From contig CAWVDN010000001.1 of assembly GCA_963928055.1 (NCBI GenBank), forward strand, positions 1,302,001-1,366,000: DNA of 64,000 nt, in the 5' to 3' direction. This document shows, in pieces, positions 17,737 through 26,116 of the stretch (positions are counted from its first letter, which is position 1; each line of letters begins with the position of its first letter). A program made the translations under genes and the position numbers. The notes under the pieces are model-generated. The model was not told the DNA's origin. It saw only the letters and a program-made list of their open reading frames with translations, and made no database searches. The DNA is from Scatomonas sp963928055. Its GTDB lineage: Bacteria > Bacillota > Clostridia > Lachnospirales > Lachnospiraceae.

Positions 17737-19114
17737 CTGTATATCCTCCCATGATCTGTATCCGCAGGACCCGTGTCGTTTTCTCGGTGACCTTGCAGGA
17801 TTCGCTGATCCTGCCGCCTATGACCCAGAAAACCTCCCGGCCGGAAGCCAGGAGCAGGATCCTGTCCCGTTCTCCCCGGGGGATCTTCTCGTCGATCATA
17901 TAATCCTTCAGCTTTTTTCTGCCTCCGGAACGGTTGACGACCAGATAATCGCCCGGTCTTCTGGTCCGCAGGACCAGTCCGTTACTTATTCTATCATAAT
18001 CCAACCACTTCGTATACGTTTTTTCCGGGATTTTTTCTTCCGGCCCGCACAGACGGCAGACCGCGGTGACGCCGCCCAGACAGTAAGTTCCCGGACCCGT
18101 CACCGGCAGTTCCCCGGGAAGCGGCAGGGATTCCTCCCCGGGATCCGAAAAGCCGATGCGTATGCCTTCATAGGTACGGACCGCTGTGAGGCCGCCCGGC
18201 AGAGACACCTTTTTCCCCGTACCGGCTCTGAGCAGCTTTTCCACCGCTTCCAGATGCGCGCGGCCCAGATCCCGGGTCCCTCCCTCTGCCCTGCCAAGGA
18301 CAGAATGGATCACCCGGCGGACCAGATAAGAGGGCTCCTCCGCCAGTCCTTCTCCCACCAGCCAGGAATTGCCCTCCCGGCGGCAGAAGCGGCGCTCTCT
18401 TTTTTCCGTCTCCCCTCGCAGAAACGCTTCCGCCTCCAGCAGGTCCTCCCCCGCCGCCCACATGTGTTTCACCGTTCGGGGATTTACTTCTCTTTCCAGC
18501 ACCGGGATCACCTGATGGCGGATGCAGTTCCGGGTATACTCATCCCGCAGATTTGTGCTGTCGTTTCTCCAGGGGAGACCTCTCCGCTTCAGTTCCTCCA
18601 GGATCTCCTCCCGGCTCACGCAGAGCAGAGGCCGGATGATCCGGTCCCGGACCGGCCGGATCCCTGCCATGCCTGCCAGGGACGTTCCTCTGGCCAGATG
18701 GAAAAGCAGCGTCTCCGCGGCGTCATTTCTGTGATGCGCCAGGGCGATCCTGTCTGCCCCGTACGCCTCCATACATTCCCGGAAAGCCTGCTGCCGGAAA
18801 TACCGCCCGGTCTCCTCCAGCCCCCAGCCCTTCTCCTTCGAAGTTTCCGCCACGGGAAAAGAATAAAGATGCAGAGAAATTCCCCTTTCACGGCAGAACT
18901 CCTCTGCAAAAGCCTGATCTCCATCGCTCTCGGCGCCTCTCAGGTTATGATTTACATGGACAGCTTCCAGGAAAAATCCCAGTTCCCCGGAAAGTTCCTC
19001 CAGCAGCGCCAGCAGGCAGACCGAATCCGCTCCTCCGGAGAATCCCGCGCATACCCGTTCCCCCGGATGGATCATCCCATATCTTTTTATATACTCCAGT
19101 ACCTTTTTTTTCAT
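17705..19114 (-). CDS. tilS: tRNA(Ile)-lysidine synthetase
   Basis: 469 residues. The PP-loop ATP-binding motif SGGADSVCLL is near residue 30, HNLRG follows, and the TilS substrate-binding and C-terminal domains come after. It converts the wobble C of tRNA-Ile(CAU) to lysidine, so AUA is read as Ile and the tRNA is charged correctly; it is essential in most bacteria. It overlaps hpt by 32 bases and follows spoIIE after 15 bases. Confidence 0.95.
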   Translation of the reverse strand: MKKKVLEYIKRYGMIHPGERVCAGFSGGADSVCLLALLEELSGELGFFLEAVHVNHNLRGAESDGDQAFAEEFCRERGISLHLYSFPVAETSKEKGWGLEETGRYFRQQAFRECMEAYGADRIALAHHRNDAAETLLFHLARGTSLAGMAGIRPVRDRIIRPLLCVSREEILEELKRRGLPWRNDSTNLRDEYTRNCIRHQVIPVLEREVNPRTVKHMWAAGEDLLEAEAFLRGETEKRERRFCRREGNSWLVGEGLAEEPSYLVRRVIHSVLGRAEGGTRDLGRAHLEAVEKLLRAGTGKKVSLPGGLTAVRTYEGIRIGFSDPGEESLPLPGELPVTGPGTYCLGGVTAVCRLCGPEEKIPEKTYTKWLDYDRISNGLVLRTRRPGDYLVVNRSGGRKKLKDYMIDEKIPRGERDRILLLASGREVFWVIGGRISESCKVTEKTTRVLRIQIMGGYTDGYERTGSDR

Positions 19115-19129
19115 TGGCAGTTCCCGCTC

Positions 19130-20617
19130 TCACGTTTTTTTCCAGATTCCCGCCACCAGGACCGTCATGTCGTCCCTGGCCCGGTATTCCCCAAAGCTCA
19201 GCACCTTTTCCAGCACAGCCCGCCCGAATTCCCTGGGGGCGGTGCAGTGGATGTTCAGCAGGATCTCTTTCATGGTTTCCTCCTCCCGGGAAAGAGGCAG
19301 CGCGTCCAGGACCCCGTCGGTCACCATCACCAGATAATCCCCGTCATAAAGCTTTCTTACCGCCGTGTCGAAATCTGTCTGGGTGAGCATTCCCACCGCC
19401 ATGCTGGTGGAACTGATGATCTCCACCCACTGGTCTCTGCGTATAAAAGTAGCGGCCGCTCCCGCCTTCAGAAAACCGCACATTCCCGTGTAAAGATCCA
19501 GGGAACAGATATCCACCGTGGAAAACATGCCGTCGCTCCGCTGAAGGACCAGGGCGGAATTGATCATTCTGGCAGCTGTTTCCTTGGAAAATCCGGAAGT
19601 GATAAATTCTTCCAGCAGTTCCACCACCGCCTCGCTTTCCCTGCTGGCCGCCGGACCGGATCCCATGCCGTCGGAGAGGCACATGACCAGATGTCCGTCC
19701 TCATCGCAGCAGGCATAGCTGTCTCCGGAAACCGTTTCCTTTTCTTTCGTGATCCTGGCGGCGCTGTAAAGAACACGGTAATTGACATCCTCCGTAAACA
19801 GCACCGTGGCATACTCGCTGTTCAGAACGCTTCGGTTTTCTCCGGAAGCCACCAGCCGTGTGCCGCAGATTTCCGACAGGCGCCGGGCCACCTCGCCTAC
19901 CGTGACGCACTGGCCTCCCCGCACCCGCATGGTAACAAAAATTTTTTTCCGTTTTTCCGGCCTGTCCAGCGTCCACATTTTCTTGACCACCACATGAAGT
20001 TTCCGCAGGCTTTTTCTTACCTGCTCCTCCATCTGGCCGGGTACGCCGGAAATGCTGTAGATCTCCTCGGCGGTCCTCCGCATGATATGGGCCACCTCGT
20101 TCAGCTGTTCTGCCACAGCCATCCGGTTCTCGATCATACGGTTATTCCACAGCAGATCCTGCCGGGCGCGGAAAAACTGCTGGCGCATTTCCTCCAGGAA
20201 TCTTGCGCCGTTGATACAGTGCTCCGTCCATTCCCCGAAGGCTTTTACGATCTGTTCCTGTTCGCCCTCTTCCAGAGCCTCCAGCAGGCTGCATCCCTGC
20301 TGATACGTCAGATGGCCGCAGAGCTTCCAGCAGGAATCTTTTTTTGAGCATCTGGCGCAGACGCCCCGTTTCAGATTCGCGAAGATTTCCTCCGTATCCG
20401 CAGCAGTCAGCCGCTCTTTGCGGAATGGCATATCGTAAAAAGTATTCGCCAGTTTCTGAAAAGATCCGGCGTACTTTTCGATCCGTTCCTTCTGCGGATG
20501 ATTTCCGTATACCTCAGCGAGATTTTTATCCCTGCGGTCCGATAAAATAGTTTTTGCCATGTCCCGTATCACCAGTATGGCAATGATCCCGAGCATGGCA
20601 ATGATTCCTTGGTACAT
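19130..20617 (-). CDS. spoIIE: SpoIIE-type PP2C phosphatase, short form
   Basis: 495 residues against about 820 in Bacillus. Only one N-terminal membrane segment (about 5-22) is present in place of ten. The regulatory helical region contains a four-Cys patch (CARCSKKDSCWKLC). The PP2C domain has VSGDSYACCDEDGHL, LSDGMGSGPAAS and MVTDGVLD, which carry the metal-binding Asp residues. SpoIIE dephosphorylates SpoIIAA and thereby activates sigma-F in the forespore. Its place between divIC and tilS supports the assignment. Because the membrane domain is missing, septal targeting is probably by a different route. Confidence 0.88.
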   Translation of the reverse strand: MYQGIIAMLGIIAILVIRDMAKTILSDRRDKNLAEVYGNHPQKERIEKYAGSFQKLANTFYDMPFRKERLTAADTEEIFANLKRGVCARCSKKDSCWKLCGHLTYQQGCSLLEALEEGEQEQIVKAFGEWTEHCINGARFLEEMRQQFFRARQDLLWNNRMIENRMAVAEQLNEVAHIMRRTAEEIYSISGVPGQMEEQVRKSLRKLHVVVKKMWTLDRPEKRKKIFVTMRVRGGQCVTVGEVARRLSEICGTRLVASGENRSVLNSEYATVLFTEDVNYRVLYSAARITKEKETVSGDSYACCDEDGHLVMCLSDGMGSGPAASRESEAVVELLEEFITSGFSKETAARMINSALVLQRSDGMFSTVDICSLDLYTGMCGFLKAGAAATFIRRDQWVEIISSTSMAVGMLTQTDFDTAVRKLYDGDYLVMVTDGVLDALPLSREEETMKEILLNIHCTAPREFGRAVLEKVLSFGEYRARDDMTVLVAGIWKKT

Positions 20618-20768
20618 CGGACACTCTCCCTCCTGCCGGTTCCGGCCCCGGACCCGGCTTTTCCTGAGAGAGTATTATAACCGTTTCGTTCTGAAAACTT
20701 TGTCAAAAAGGACGAGAGGATTCCGGAAACTTTTCCGTAAAAAGCGCCTTTTTTCTCGGCCGTTCCCG

Positions 20769-21089
20769 TTATTCCGCTTCTTTAAAGAGGATCTCCCCAT
20801 CCTTTACCAGCCCCAGTTTTTCCCTGGCAGCTTTTTCTGTATATTCGTCGCTCTGCATATATTCCTTCATGTCGTCGATATCCTGGGTACGCTGATCCTC
20901 CGCTTCGATCTGCTGCTGAAGCTCTTCTGTCCGGCGCTCATTGGCAGCCAGCTTGCCCCGCAGATTCTGCCCCTGCACAAGGACCACCGCCATCAGAATA
21001 CATACGACTGCCGTGATCCCCAGCATCGTGCGTCTGTTCTGACTGGCCCGGGATGTTTTCCGGCGGTTTTTGTCTTTTCCTTTTTTCAT
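20769..21089 (-). CDS. divIC: Septum formation initiator DivIC/FtsB-like
   Basis: 106 residues. A basic N-terminus is followed by a single membrane segment (about 22-45) and an extracellular coiled coil (LAANERRTEELQQQIEAE) ending in a short conserved tail (REKLGLVKDGE). DivIC pairs with FtsL and DivIB in the division complex. Order between yabQ and spoIIE is the usual Clostridia/Bacilli order. Its 5' third overlaps the yabQ frame as written, which is probably an artefact discussed under yabQ. Confidence 0.9.
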   Translation of the reverse strand: MKKGKDKNRRKTSRASQNRRTMLGITAVVCILMAVVLVQGQNLRGKLAANERRTEELQQQIEAEDQRTQDIDDMKEYMQSDEYTEKAAREKLGLVKDGEILFKEAE

Positions 21090-21552
21090 AGTTTCTATTC
21101 CTGCTCCTACAGCCTGGCGAGGCGGAAATTTTCCTTCCCCGGATTTTTTTATACCAATAAATTTTAAACCGAAACATACGAAATTTCAACCTTTTTATCC
21201 CTTTTTTTATTTTCTTTAACGGGATTCCCCCTATTTTTCCACAGGCTTTCAGCAAACAGGTTCCCAGGGCGACAAAAACAGCGCTGACGCTGAACCGGCA
21301 GGCCAGCGCGCCCAGCAGGATCCCGGCAAACAGGTATCCCCTCAGTTCCCCGCTGTTTTCTCTGTAAAAATAACCCAGCAGAAAAAAAGAACAGAAGATC
21401 CAGTACCCTATGTCTTCCAGCGCGGTACTCACCCTGCCATGGGGAACCGCCCGCCGGAAGATCCGGAAGACGTCGTAGACCAGGATCAGAAACGCTCCCT
21501 GCCAGAAGGCTTTTACAAACAGGAGCAGTTCCGCCCCAAGAAAGGCCCCCAC
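20938..21552 (-). CDS. yabQ: Spore cortex protein YabQ (C-terminus doubtful)
   Basis: 204 residues as written, with four or five membrane segments in the first 115 residues followed by a basic stretch. YabQ is needed for spore cortex assembly and is made in the mother cell. As written it overlaps divIC by 152 bases, and its last 50 residues are an out-of-frame reading of divIC. One extra A in the A7 run at 21144-21150 would end it at 21107 with about 148 residues, 17 bases before divIC, which is a more natural layout. I therefore trust only the first 135 or so residues. Confidence 0.8.
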   Translation of the reverse strand: MGAFLGAELLLFVKAFWQGAFLILVYDVFRIFRRAVPHGRVSTALEDIGYWIFCSFFLLGYFYRENSGELRGYLFAGILLGALACRFSVSAVFVALGTCLLKACGKIGGIPLKKIKKGIKRLKFRMFRFKIYWYKKIRGRKISASPGCRSRNRNYEKRKRQKPPENIPGQSEQTHDAGDHGSRMYSDGGGPCAGAESAGQAGCQ

Positions 21553-21558
21553 GGAGAT

Positions 21559-21828
21559 TCACCCGAACAGGCGGGCCAGCAGGGAGCCTTTTTTCTTTTT
21601 GGGCTCCTGGCCCGTGTACGCCAGAACGTCTACCTGCCCTTCCAGATCCACCTGCCCCTTTTCCAATTCCAGACGGCTTACATGCAGTTCCTTCCCTTTG
21701 ATGGTCAGCATGCCCTGGCTGGTTTTCAGCAAGATCTCATGTTCATCAAAAGCGAAGACATCCAGGACTCCCGTCACTGTGCCTCTGCTGCGCTGCGCGA
21801 CTTCCAGGCAGTGGATCTTTTCATCCAT
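21559..21828 (-). CDS. yabP: Sporulation protein YabP
   Basis: 89 residues from ATG 21828. The in-frame ATG at 21843 overlaps the GGAGG that serves the downstream ATG, so the shorter form is chosen. The small beta-rich protein (VLDVFAFDEHEILLKTSQG) fits the YabP/YqfC family of mother-cell sporulation proteins. It is seven bases from yabQ. A sigma-E-type promoter lies just upstream, so yabP and yabQ can be switched on separately from hup and rqcP. Confidence 0.9.
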   Translation of the reverse strand: MDEKIHCLEVAQRSRGTVTGVLDVFAFDEHEILLKTSQGMLTIKGKELHVSRLELEKGQVDLEGQVDVLAYTGQEPKKKKGSLLARLFG

Positions 21829-21860
21829 AGAAAAAGCCTCCATATAATGGTCTATTCTCC

Positions 21861-21889
21861 ATTATATGGGGGCTTCTTTCCTCTTATTC
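21861..21889 (-). promoter_or_regulatory. Sigma-E-type (mother cell) promoter for yabP-yabQ
   Basis: On the minus strand a -35-like GAATAAGA (21882-21889) and a -10 CATATAAT (21861-21868) are separated by 13 bases, close to the sigma-E consensus. The -10 is part of an 11-bp inverted repeat (CCATATAATGG / CCATTATATGG), which could place an operator over the start site. Confidence 0.6.
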
Positions 21890-21892
21890 ACA

Positions 21893-22132
21893 TCACAGAT
21901 AGCGGTACAGCGCTTCCGCCTCTTCCTTCCTGACCGTCTCCTGTACATTCAGGACTTCCACCTTTACAGATTTGTTTCCGAACAGGATCTCCAGGATATC
22001 GCCTTGCTTCACAGGCGCCGAAGCTCGGGCTGCTTTCCCGTTCACGAGGACCCGCCCCGCGTCGCAGGCTTCATTGGCCACTGTACGCCGCTTGATCAGT
22101 CTTGAGACTTTCAGATATTTATCCAGCCGCAT
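21893..22132 (-). CDS. rqcP: S4-domain ribosome-quality-control factor RqcP (YabO/HslR family)
   Basis: 79 residues, essentially a single S4 RNA-binding domain (MRLDKYLKVSRLIKRRTVA, GRVLVNGKAA). In Firmicutes this protein, formerly YabO, works with RqcH to add Ala tails to stalled nascent chains on 50S subunits. It starts four bases after hup, so the two are co-expressed from the hup promoter. The size and start match the family. Confidence 0.9.
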   Translation of the reverse strand: MRLDKYLKVSRLIKRRTVANEACDAGRVLVNGKAARASAPVKQGDILEILFGNKSVKVEVLNVQETVRKEEAEALYRYL

Positions 22133-22136
22133 GGAA

Positions 22137-22409
22137 TCAGTTCATCATGTCCTTCAGGGCTTTTCCGGCTTTGAATCTGGGAGTCTTGGATGCTTTGATG
22201 GTCATGGTCTCGCCGGTCTGGGGATTTCTTCCCTCTCTGGCAGCTCTCTCGGAAACCTCAAAAGTACCAAATCCTACCAGCTGTACCTTTCCGCCGTTTT
22301 TCAGTTCCGCGGAAACCACATCTACAAATGCTTTCAGAGCTGCCTCTGCATCTTTCTTGGACAGCTGAGTCTGCTCTGCCATAGCTGCGATCAATTCTGT
22401 TTTGTTCAT
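22137..22409 (-). CDS. hup: DNA-binding protein HU
   Basis: 90 residues with the complete HU/IHF fold: N-terminal helices (MNKTELIAAMAEQTQLSKKD), the beta arm GRNPQTGETMTIKASKTPRFKAG (quoted in part by position 55-75) and the final KALKDMMN. It binds and bends DNA as a homodimer and compacts the nucleoid. A strong sigma-A promoter precedes it. Confidence 0.96.
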   Translation of the reverse strand: MNKTELIAAMAEQTQLSKKDAEAALKAFVDVVSAELKNGGKVQLVGFGTFEVSERAAREGRNPQTGETMTIKASKTPRFKAGKALKDMMN

Positions 22410-22498
22410 GAGTAATATTTCCTCCTGTGTTCTCTCTTTCTTTGAAAAAGGGAAATTCCCTTGAAAAAGGACATAAACATCCTCTTACTCTACACATA

Positions 22499-22527
22499 TT
22501 TATATACTCAGCCTGTGTTTTTGTCAA
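22499..22527 (-). promoter_or_regulatory. Strong sigma-A promoter for hup-rqcP
   Basis: TTGACA (22522-22527) and TATAAA (22499-22504) on the minus strand are 17 bases apart, about 90 bases before hup. A small AAGGG-AAATT-CCCTT hairpin (22448-22462) lies between promoter and gene. Confidence 0.8.
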
Positions 22528-22532
22528 GGACA

Positions 22533-23231
22533 TTACGCTATTTCATACAATTTTAACAACTTTTCCAAAGCTTCTGTCAATACTTCCTCGCCCCGGATAT
22601 TCTTCAGACGCAGAAGATTACAGATCTGCAGAAGGAGTTCTCCCGCGGTTTCCCCTGCCTTCTCCGGTTCCGCCTCCTGCCCCAGGGCATCCAGCGCATC
22701 TTTTGCTTCCCGGAAACTGTCCGCCTCATTCTGAAAGGCATCGTAATATTTTTCCAGTTTTTTCTGCACCTTCTGCGTCCGGATCAAAGCCGGCAGGCAG
22801 CGGGGGATCGAAGCGATCTCCTGCTCCGGAGAGGGGTTCCCTTTTTCTTTCTTTTTCAGTTCGTCCCAGTTTTTCAGGACCTTCTCCGACGTATCCGCGC
22901 TGGCATTCCCAAACACATGGGGATGCCGGTAGATCATTTTGCGGCTGATGCCGTCCACTACGTCGTCCAGGGTAAACAGCCCTTCCTCCTCCGCGATCTG
23001 GCTGTGAAGGAACACCTGCATCAGCACATCCCCCAGTTCCTCGCAGAGGTTTTCTCCCCGGCCGGTCTCCTGCAGGATCCGTATGCCGTCTACCGCCTCG
23101 TAGGCTTCCTCCAGCATACAGCCCTTCAGGGAATCGTGGGTCTGCTCTCTGTCCCAGGGACAGCCTCCCGGAGCCCGCAGCGCCCCGATGATCTTCCGGA
23201 AATCCTCCCAGGTATATTTTTTCTCCGCCAT
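22533..23231 (-). CDS. mazG: Nucleoside triphosphate pyrophosphohydrolase MazG
   Basis: 232 residues with the MazG signature (RAPGGCPWDREQTHDSL, EEAYEAVDGI, EELGDVLMQVFLH) whose Glu/Asp residues bind Mg2+. It hydrolyses (d)NTPs to monophosphates and cleans damaged nucleotides. The second MazG repeat is partial, and a C-terminal helical part contributes. It begins four bases after the phosphohexomutase stop and is followed by the hup promoter. Confidence 0.93.
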   Translation of the reverse strand: MAEKKYTWEDFRKIIGALRAPGGCPWDREQTHDSLKGCMLEEAYEAVDGIRILQETGRGENLCEELGDVLMQVFLHSQIAEEEGLFTLDDVVDGISRKMIYRHPHVFGNASADTSEKVLKNWDELKKKEKGNPSPEQEIASIPRCLPALIRTQKVQKKLEKYYDAFQNEADSFREAKDALDALGQEAEPEKAGETAGELLLQICNLLRLKNIRGEEVLTEALEKLLKLYEIA

Positions 23232-23234
23232 GGC

Positions 23235-24974
23235 TTACAGCATTTTCTGGATCATATCCAGCACATCCTGCCCCATGGCCTCGGATTTCTTATCCGCGTC
23301 GGCCAGAGAAGTGCCCTTGATGCCATAATAGAATTTGATCTTGGGCTCCGTTCCGGAGGGGCGCACGCAGAGCCAGGCGTCGTCCTCCAGGTCATAGTAG
23401 AGTACGTTGGAGGAGGGCAGGCCTGTGGTGCCGGTTTTTCCGGTGGCCAGATCCACCGTCTTGTCCTCTTTGTAATCTCTGGTGGCTGTCACTTTATAAG
23501 CTCCGATCCGCGCGGGCGGATCCTTTCTCAAGGTATCCATGATCTCCTGGATCTTGGCCAGGCCCTCGATGCCCTTCAGGGTGATGGATTTGATGTCGTC
23601 CTTATAGTATCCGTATCTTTCATACATTTCGATCATGGCATCCCAGAGGGTCATACCTTTGGATTTGTAATATGCTGCCGCTTCGCAGAGAGCCATGGTG
23701 GCGACAATGGCGTCCTTGTCGCGGGCATGGGTGCCGATCAGGCATCCGTAGCTCTCCTCAAAGCCGAAGAGATACGTACCCTTTCCGGAGTTCTCAAAAT
23801 TCAGGATCTGCTGTCCGATGTACTTGAAGCCTGTAAGGACTTCAATGAGCTTTACGCCGTAATATCTGGCAATGGCCCCCGCCATATTGGTGGAAACGAT
23901 GGTGGTGATCAGCGCGCCGTCCTCCGGCAGGCCCTGGAGGGCCTTCTTCTGGGAGATCTCATAGTCCGCCAGCAGACAGCCGGACATATTTCCGGTCAGG
24001 GTGTGATATTCTCCTGTCCTGGCATCCTTGACTCTCACGCCCAGACGGTCCGCGTCGGGATCCGTAGCCAGCACCAGATCGGCGTCCACTTCCTTGGCCA
24101 GGGCAAGGCCCAGCTGGAACGCCTCCTCCGCCTCGGGATTGGGGTAGCTGACCGTGGGGAAATCCCCATCCGGGAGTTCCTGCTCCTTCACCACGTAAAC
24201 GTGGTTGAAGCCCAGCTCCTTCAGGACACGGCGGGCAGGGATATTTCCCGTTCCGTGAAGAGGCGTATAGACGATCTTCAGCTGATCCGCCATTTCCTTG
24301 ATGGAATCCATATGTAATACCTGGCTCTTCAGTTCCTCCATATAGGAATCGTCCACAGCCTGTCCGATGACTTCATAAAGGCCGGCCTTTTTTGCTTCCT
24401 CCCGGTCCATGGTCTTTACTTCCGCGTAGTCCTGCACTTTTCCCACTTCCGCCATGATCCCGGTGTCATGGGGCGGGGTGATCTGGGCGCCGTCCTCCCA
24501 GTATACTTTATATCCGTTGTATTCCGGGGGATTGTGGCTGGCGGTAATATTGATTCCGGCAATGCAGCCCAGCTTTCTCACGGCGTAGGAAAGTTCGGGG
24601 GTAGGCCGCAGGGACTCGAAAATGTATGCTTTGATGCCGTTGGCTGCCAGACAGAGCGCGGCTTCATCCGCGAATTCCGGGGACATGTGGCGGGAATCGT
24701 AGGCGATGGCAACCCCCTTCTGCTGTCCGCCCAGGGATACGATATAGTTGGCAAGGCCCTGGGTGGTCTTTCGTACCGTATAGATGTTCATCCGGTTGGT
24801 ACCCGCTCCGATGATCCCCCGGAGACCGGCGGTGCCGAATTCCAGTTCTCTGTAGAACCGCTCCTTGATCTCCTTATCATCCTCCGCGATGGCCCGCAGC
24901 TCTTCCTTGGTCTTTTCATCAAAGTAGGGACTGGTAAGCCAGGACTCATATGCTTCTCTGTAATCCATGTTCAC
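23235..24974 (-). CDS. pgcA: Phospho-sugar mutase (alpha-phosphoglucomutase type)
   Basis: 579 residues. The phosphoserine loop is ITASHNPPEYNGYKVY, the metal loop is TDPDADRLG, the sugar-binding loop is GFEESYG, and the phosphate-binding loop is RPSGTEPKIKFYY. It converts glucose-1-phosphate and glucose-6-phosphate, feeding glycogen, UDP-glucose and envelope polysaccharide synthesis. Length and motifs match the PgcA/phosphomannomutase subgroup of Firmicutes. A TATAAT at about 25015 upstream could be its promoter, but the -35 is poor. Confidence 0.92.
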   Translation of the reverse strand: MNMDYREAYESWLTSPYFDEKTKEELRAIAEDDKEIKERFYRELEFGTAGLRGIIGAGTNRMNIYTVRKTTQGLANYIVSLGGQQKGVAIAYDSRHMSPEFADEAALCLAANGIKAYIFESLRPTPELSYAVRKLGCIAGINITASHNPPEYNGYKVYWEDGAQITPPHDTGIMAEVGKVQDYAEVKTMDREEAKKAGLYEVIGQAVDDSYMEELKSQVLHMDSIKEMADQLKIVYTPLHGTGNIPARRVLKELGFNHVYVVKEQELPDGDFPTVSYPNPEAEEAFQLGLALAKEVDADLVLATDPDADRLGVRVKDARTGEYHTLTGNMSGCLLADYEISQKKALQGLPEDGALITTIVSTNMAGAIARYYGVKLIEVLTGFKYIGQQILNFENSGKGTYLFGFEESYGCLIGTHARDKDAIVATMALCEAAAYYKSKGMTLWDAMIEMYERYGYYKDDIKSITLKGIEGLAKIQEIMDTLRKDPPARIGAYKVTATRDYKEDKTVDLATGKTGTTGLPSSNVLYYDLEDDAWLCVRPSGTEPKIKFYYGIKGTSLADADKKSEAMGQDVLDMIQKML

Positions 24975-25040
24975 ATACCTCCATAATTGAAATTCCTTAT
25001 TATGCCCTATTATATACCAATCCGCTGAAAAATGAAATCT

Positions 25041-26012
25041 TTAAAAAGCTTTTTCAAGAAAATACAGCCAGGACTCCCGCTGTCTCTCCAGCTGATCCAG
25101 TTTCTCCATATTTTTCCCGGAGACCCAGATCTTGTTGGTGCTCTCGTAATAGTTGCAGAGTTTCCAGAATTTCCACGGGTAAGCAAGCCGCAGCCGGAGA
25201 TTTTCCAGTTCTTCCCGGTCTAAAGGCCTCTCTCTCTGATAAGTTTCCAGCATCCCGGCTCCCATGTGCAGATCCCAGCTGTGTTTTTCCAGGATCTTTC
25301 TCATGAAATGGTACAGATCTGCCGTCTGCATATCAAAATTCCAGCGTCCGAAATTGGTAACCGCCATGTGGTTTCCGCAGAAGAGCACATTGTGCTGATT
25401 ATAATCTCCGTGGCAGACATGGCCCAGGGCCAGGCTCCGCTCCCGGAGCTTTTCATAAGAAGACGCCTCCAGCGCTTCCGCCACCGCCTCCCCCTGCTCC
25501 AGGAAAGGCTCCATGGCTGAAAGAAGTCTTACCTCAAAGGCGTTTTTCTTCTGCTTTTTCCGAATGAATTTCCTGGTTTTGCGCATCTCCGCGTTGTGCC
25601 TGAAACACTGGTGGATCAGGGATTCTCTCACATATTCCTGATCCACTTCCATCTTCATTTCTTTGTGCAGGGCGGCAAGACGCCGCACGGCCTTTTCTAT
25701 ATCCGTGATGGAGCGGGGATCGCATTCTCTTCCGGACCGCCACTCTCTCAGCACGTAACCGTTCTCCTCCCTGTCGTAGGAGATCAGTTCCCCCTCCAGA
25801 TTTCTCCGCAGGCAGTCCATATGCGGGAACCCCGCCTCCCGGATCGTCTCCATCAGCCGGTACTGCTGCTCCAGCTTCTTGCGGGTCCCGCCGTATTCCC
25901 GGATACTGACCCATCCTTCCTCCGTCTCGTACAGAAGGACGCCCCGTCCCCTGGAGGCCGTCCTGGCCGACAGACCGTACTGCTCCAAGATCCACAAACC
26001 CCGATCGTACAC
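25041..26012 (-). CDS. CotS-family spore coat kinase-like protein
   Basis: 323 residues with an aminoglycoside-phosphotransferase/choline-kinase fold: an N-terminal lobe, then LALGHVCHGDYNQHNVLF, which is the HGDxxxxN catalytic loop, and VTNFGRWNFD in place of the usual metal-binding DFxxxxxD. The Asp of that metal motif is therefore Asn (TNFG). Proteins of this CotS/CotI/YsxE group are spore coat components in Bacillus. The Asn substitution suggests reduced or altered kinase activity. It stands between cca and the phosphohexomutase and was probably recruited by the sporulation programme. Confidence 0.75.
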   Translation of the reverse strand: MYDRGLWILEQYGLSARTASRGRGVLLYETEEGWVSIREYGGTRKKLEQQYRLMETIREAGFPHMDCLRRNLEGELISYDREENGYVLREWRSGRECDPRSITDIEKAVRRLAALHKEMKMEVDQEYVRESLIHQCFRHNAEMRKTRKFIRKKQKKNAFEVRLLSAMEPFLEQGEAVAEALEASSYEKLRERSLALGHVCHGDYNQHNVLFCGNHMAVTNFGRWNFDMQTADLYHFMRKILEKHSWDLHMGAGMLETYQRERPLDREELENLRLRLAYPWKFWKLCNYYESTNKIWVSGKNMEKLDQLERQRESWLYFLEKAF

Positions 26013-26116
26013 GTTCTCTCCTCCTTTATTCCGTGAGCCGGTTTTGGCCGGCCGCTTTCTGGTCTTTCTATACCTATGCGGAAAAAGGGCAGTCCATGCG
26101 TTTTGGGGGCCGGGAC

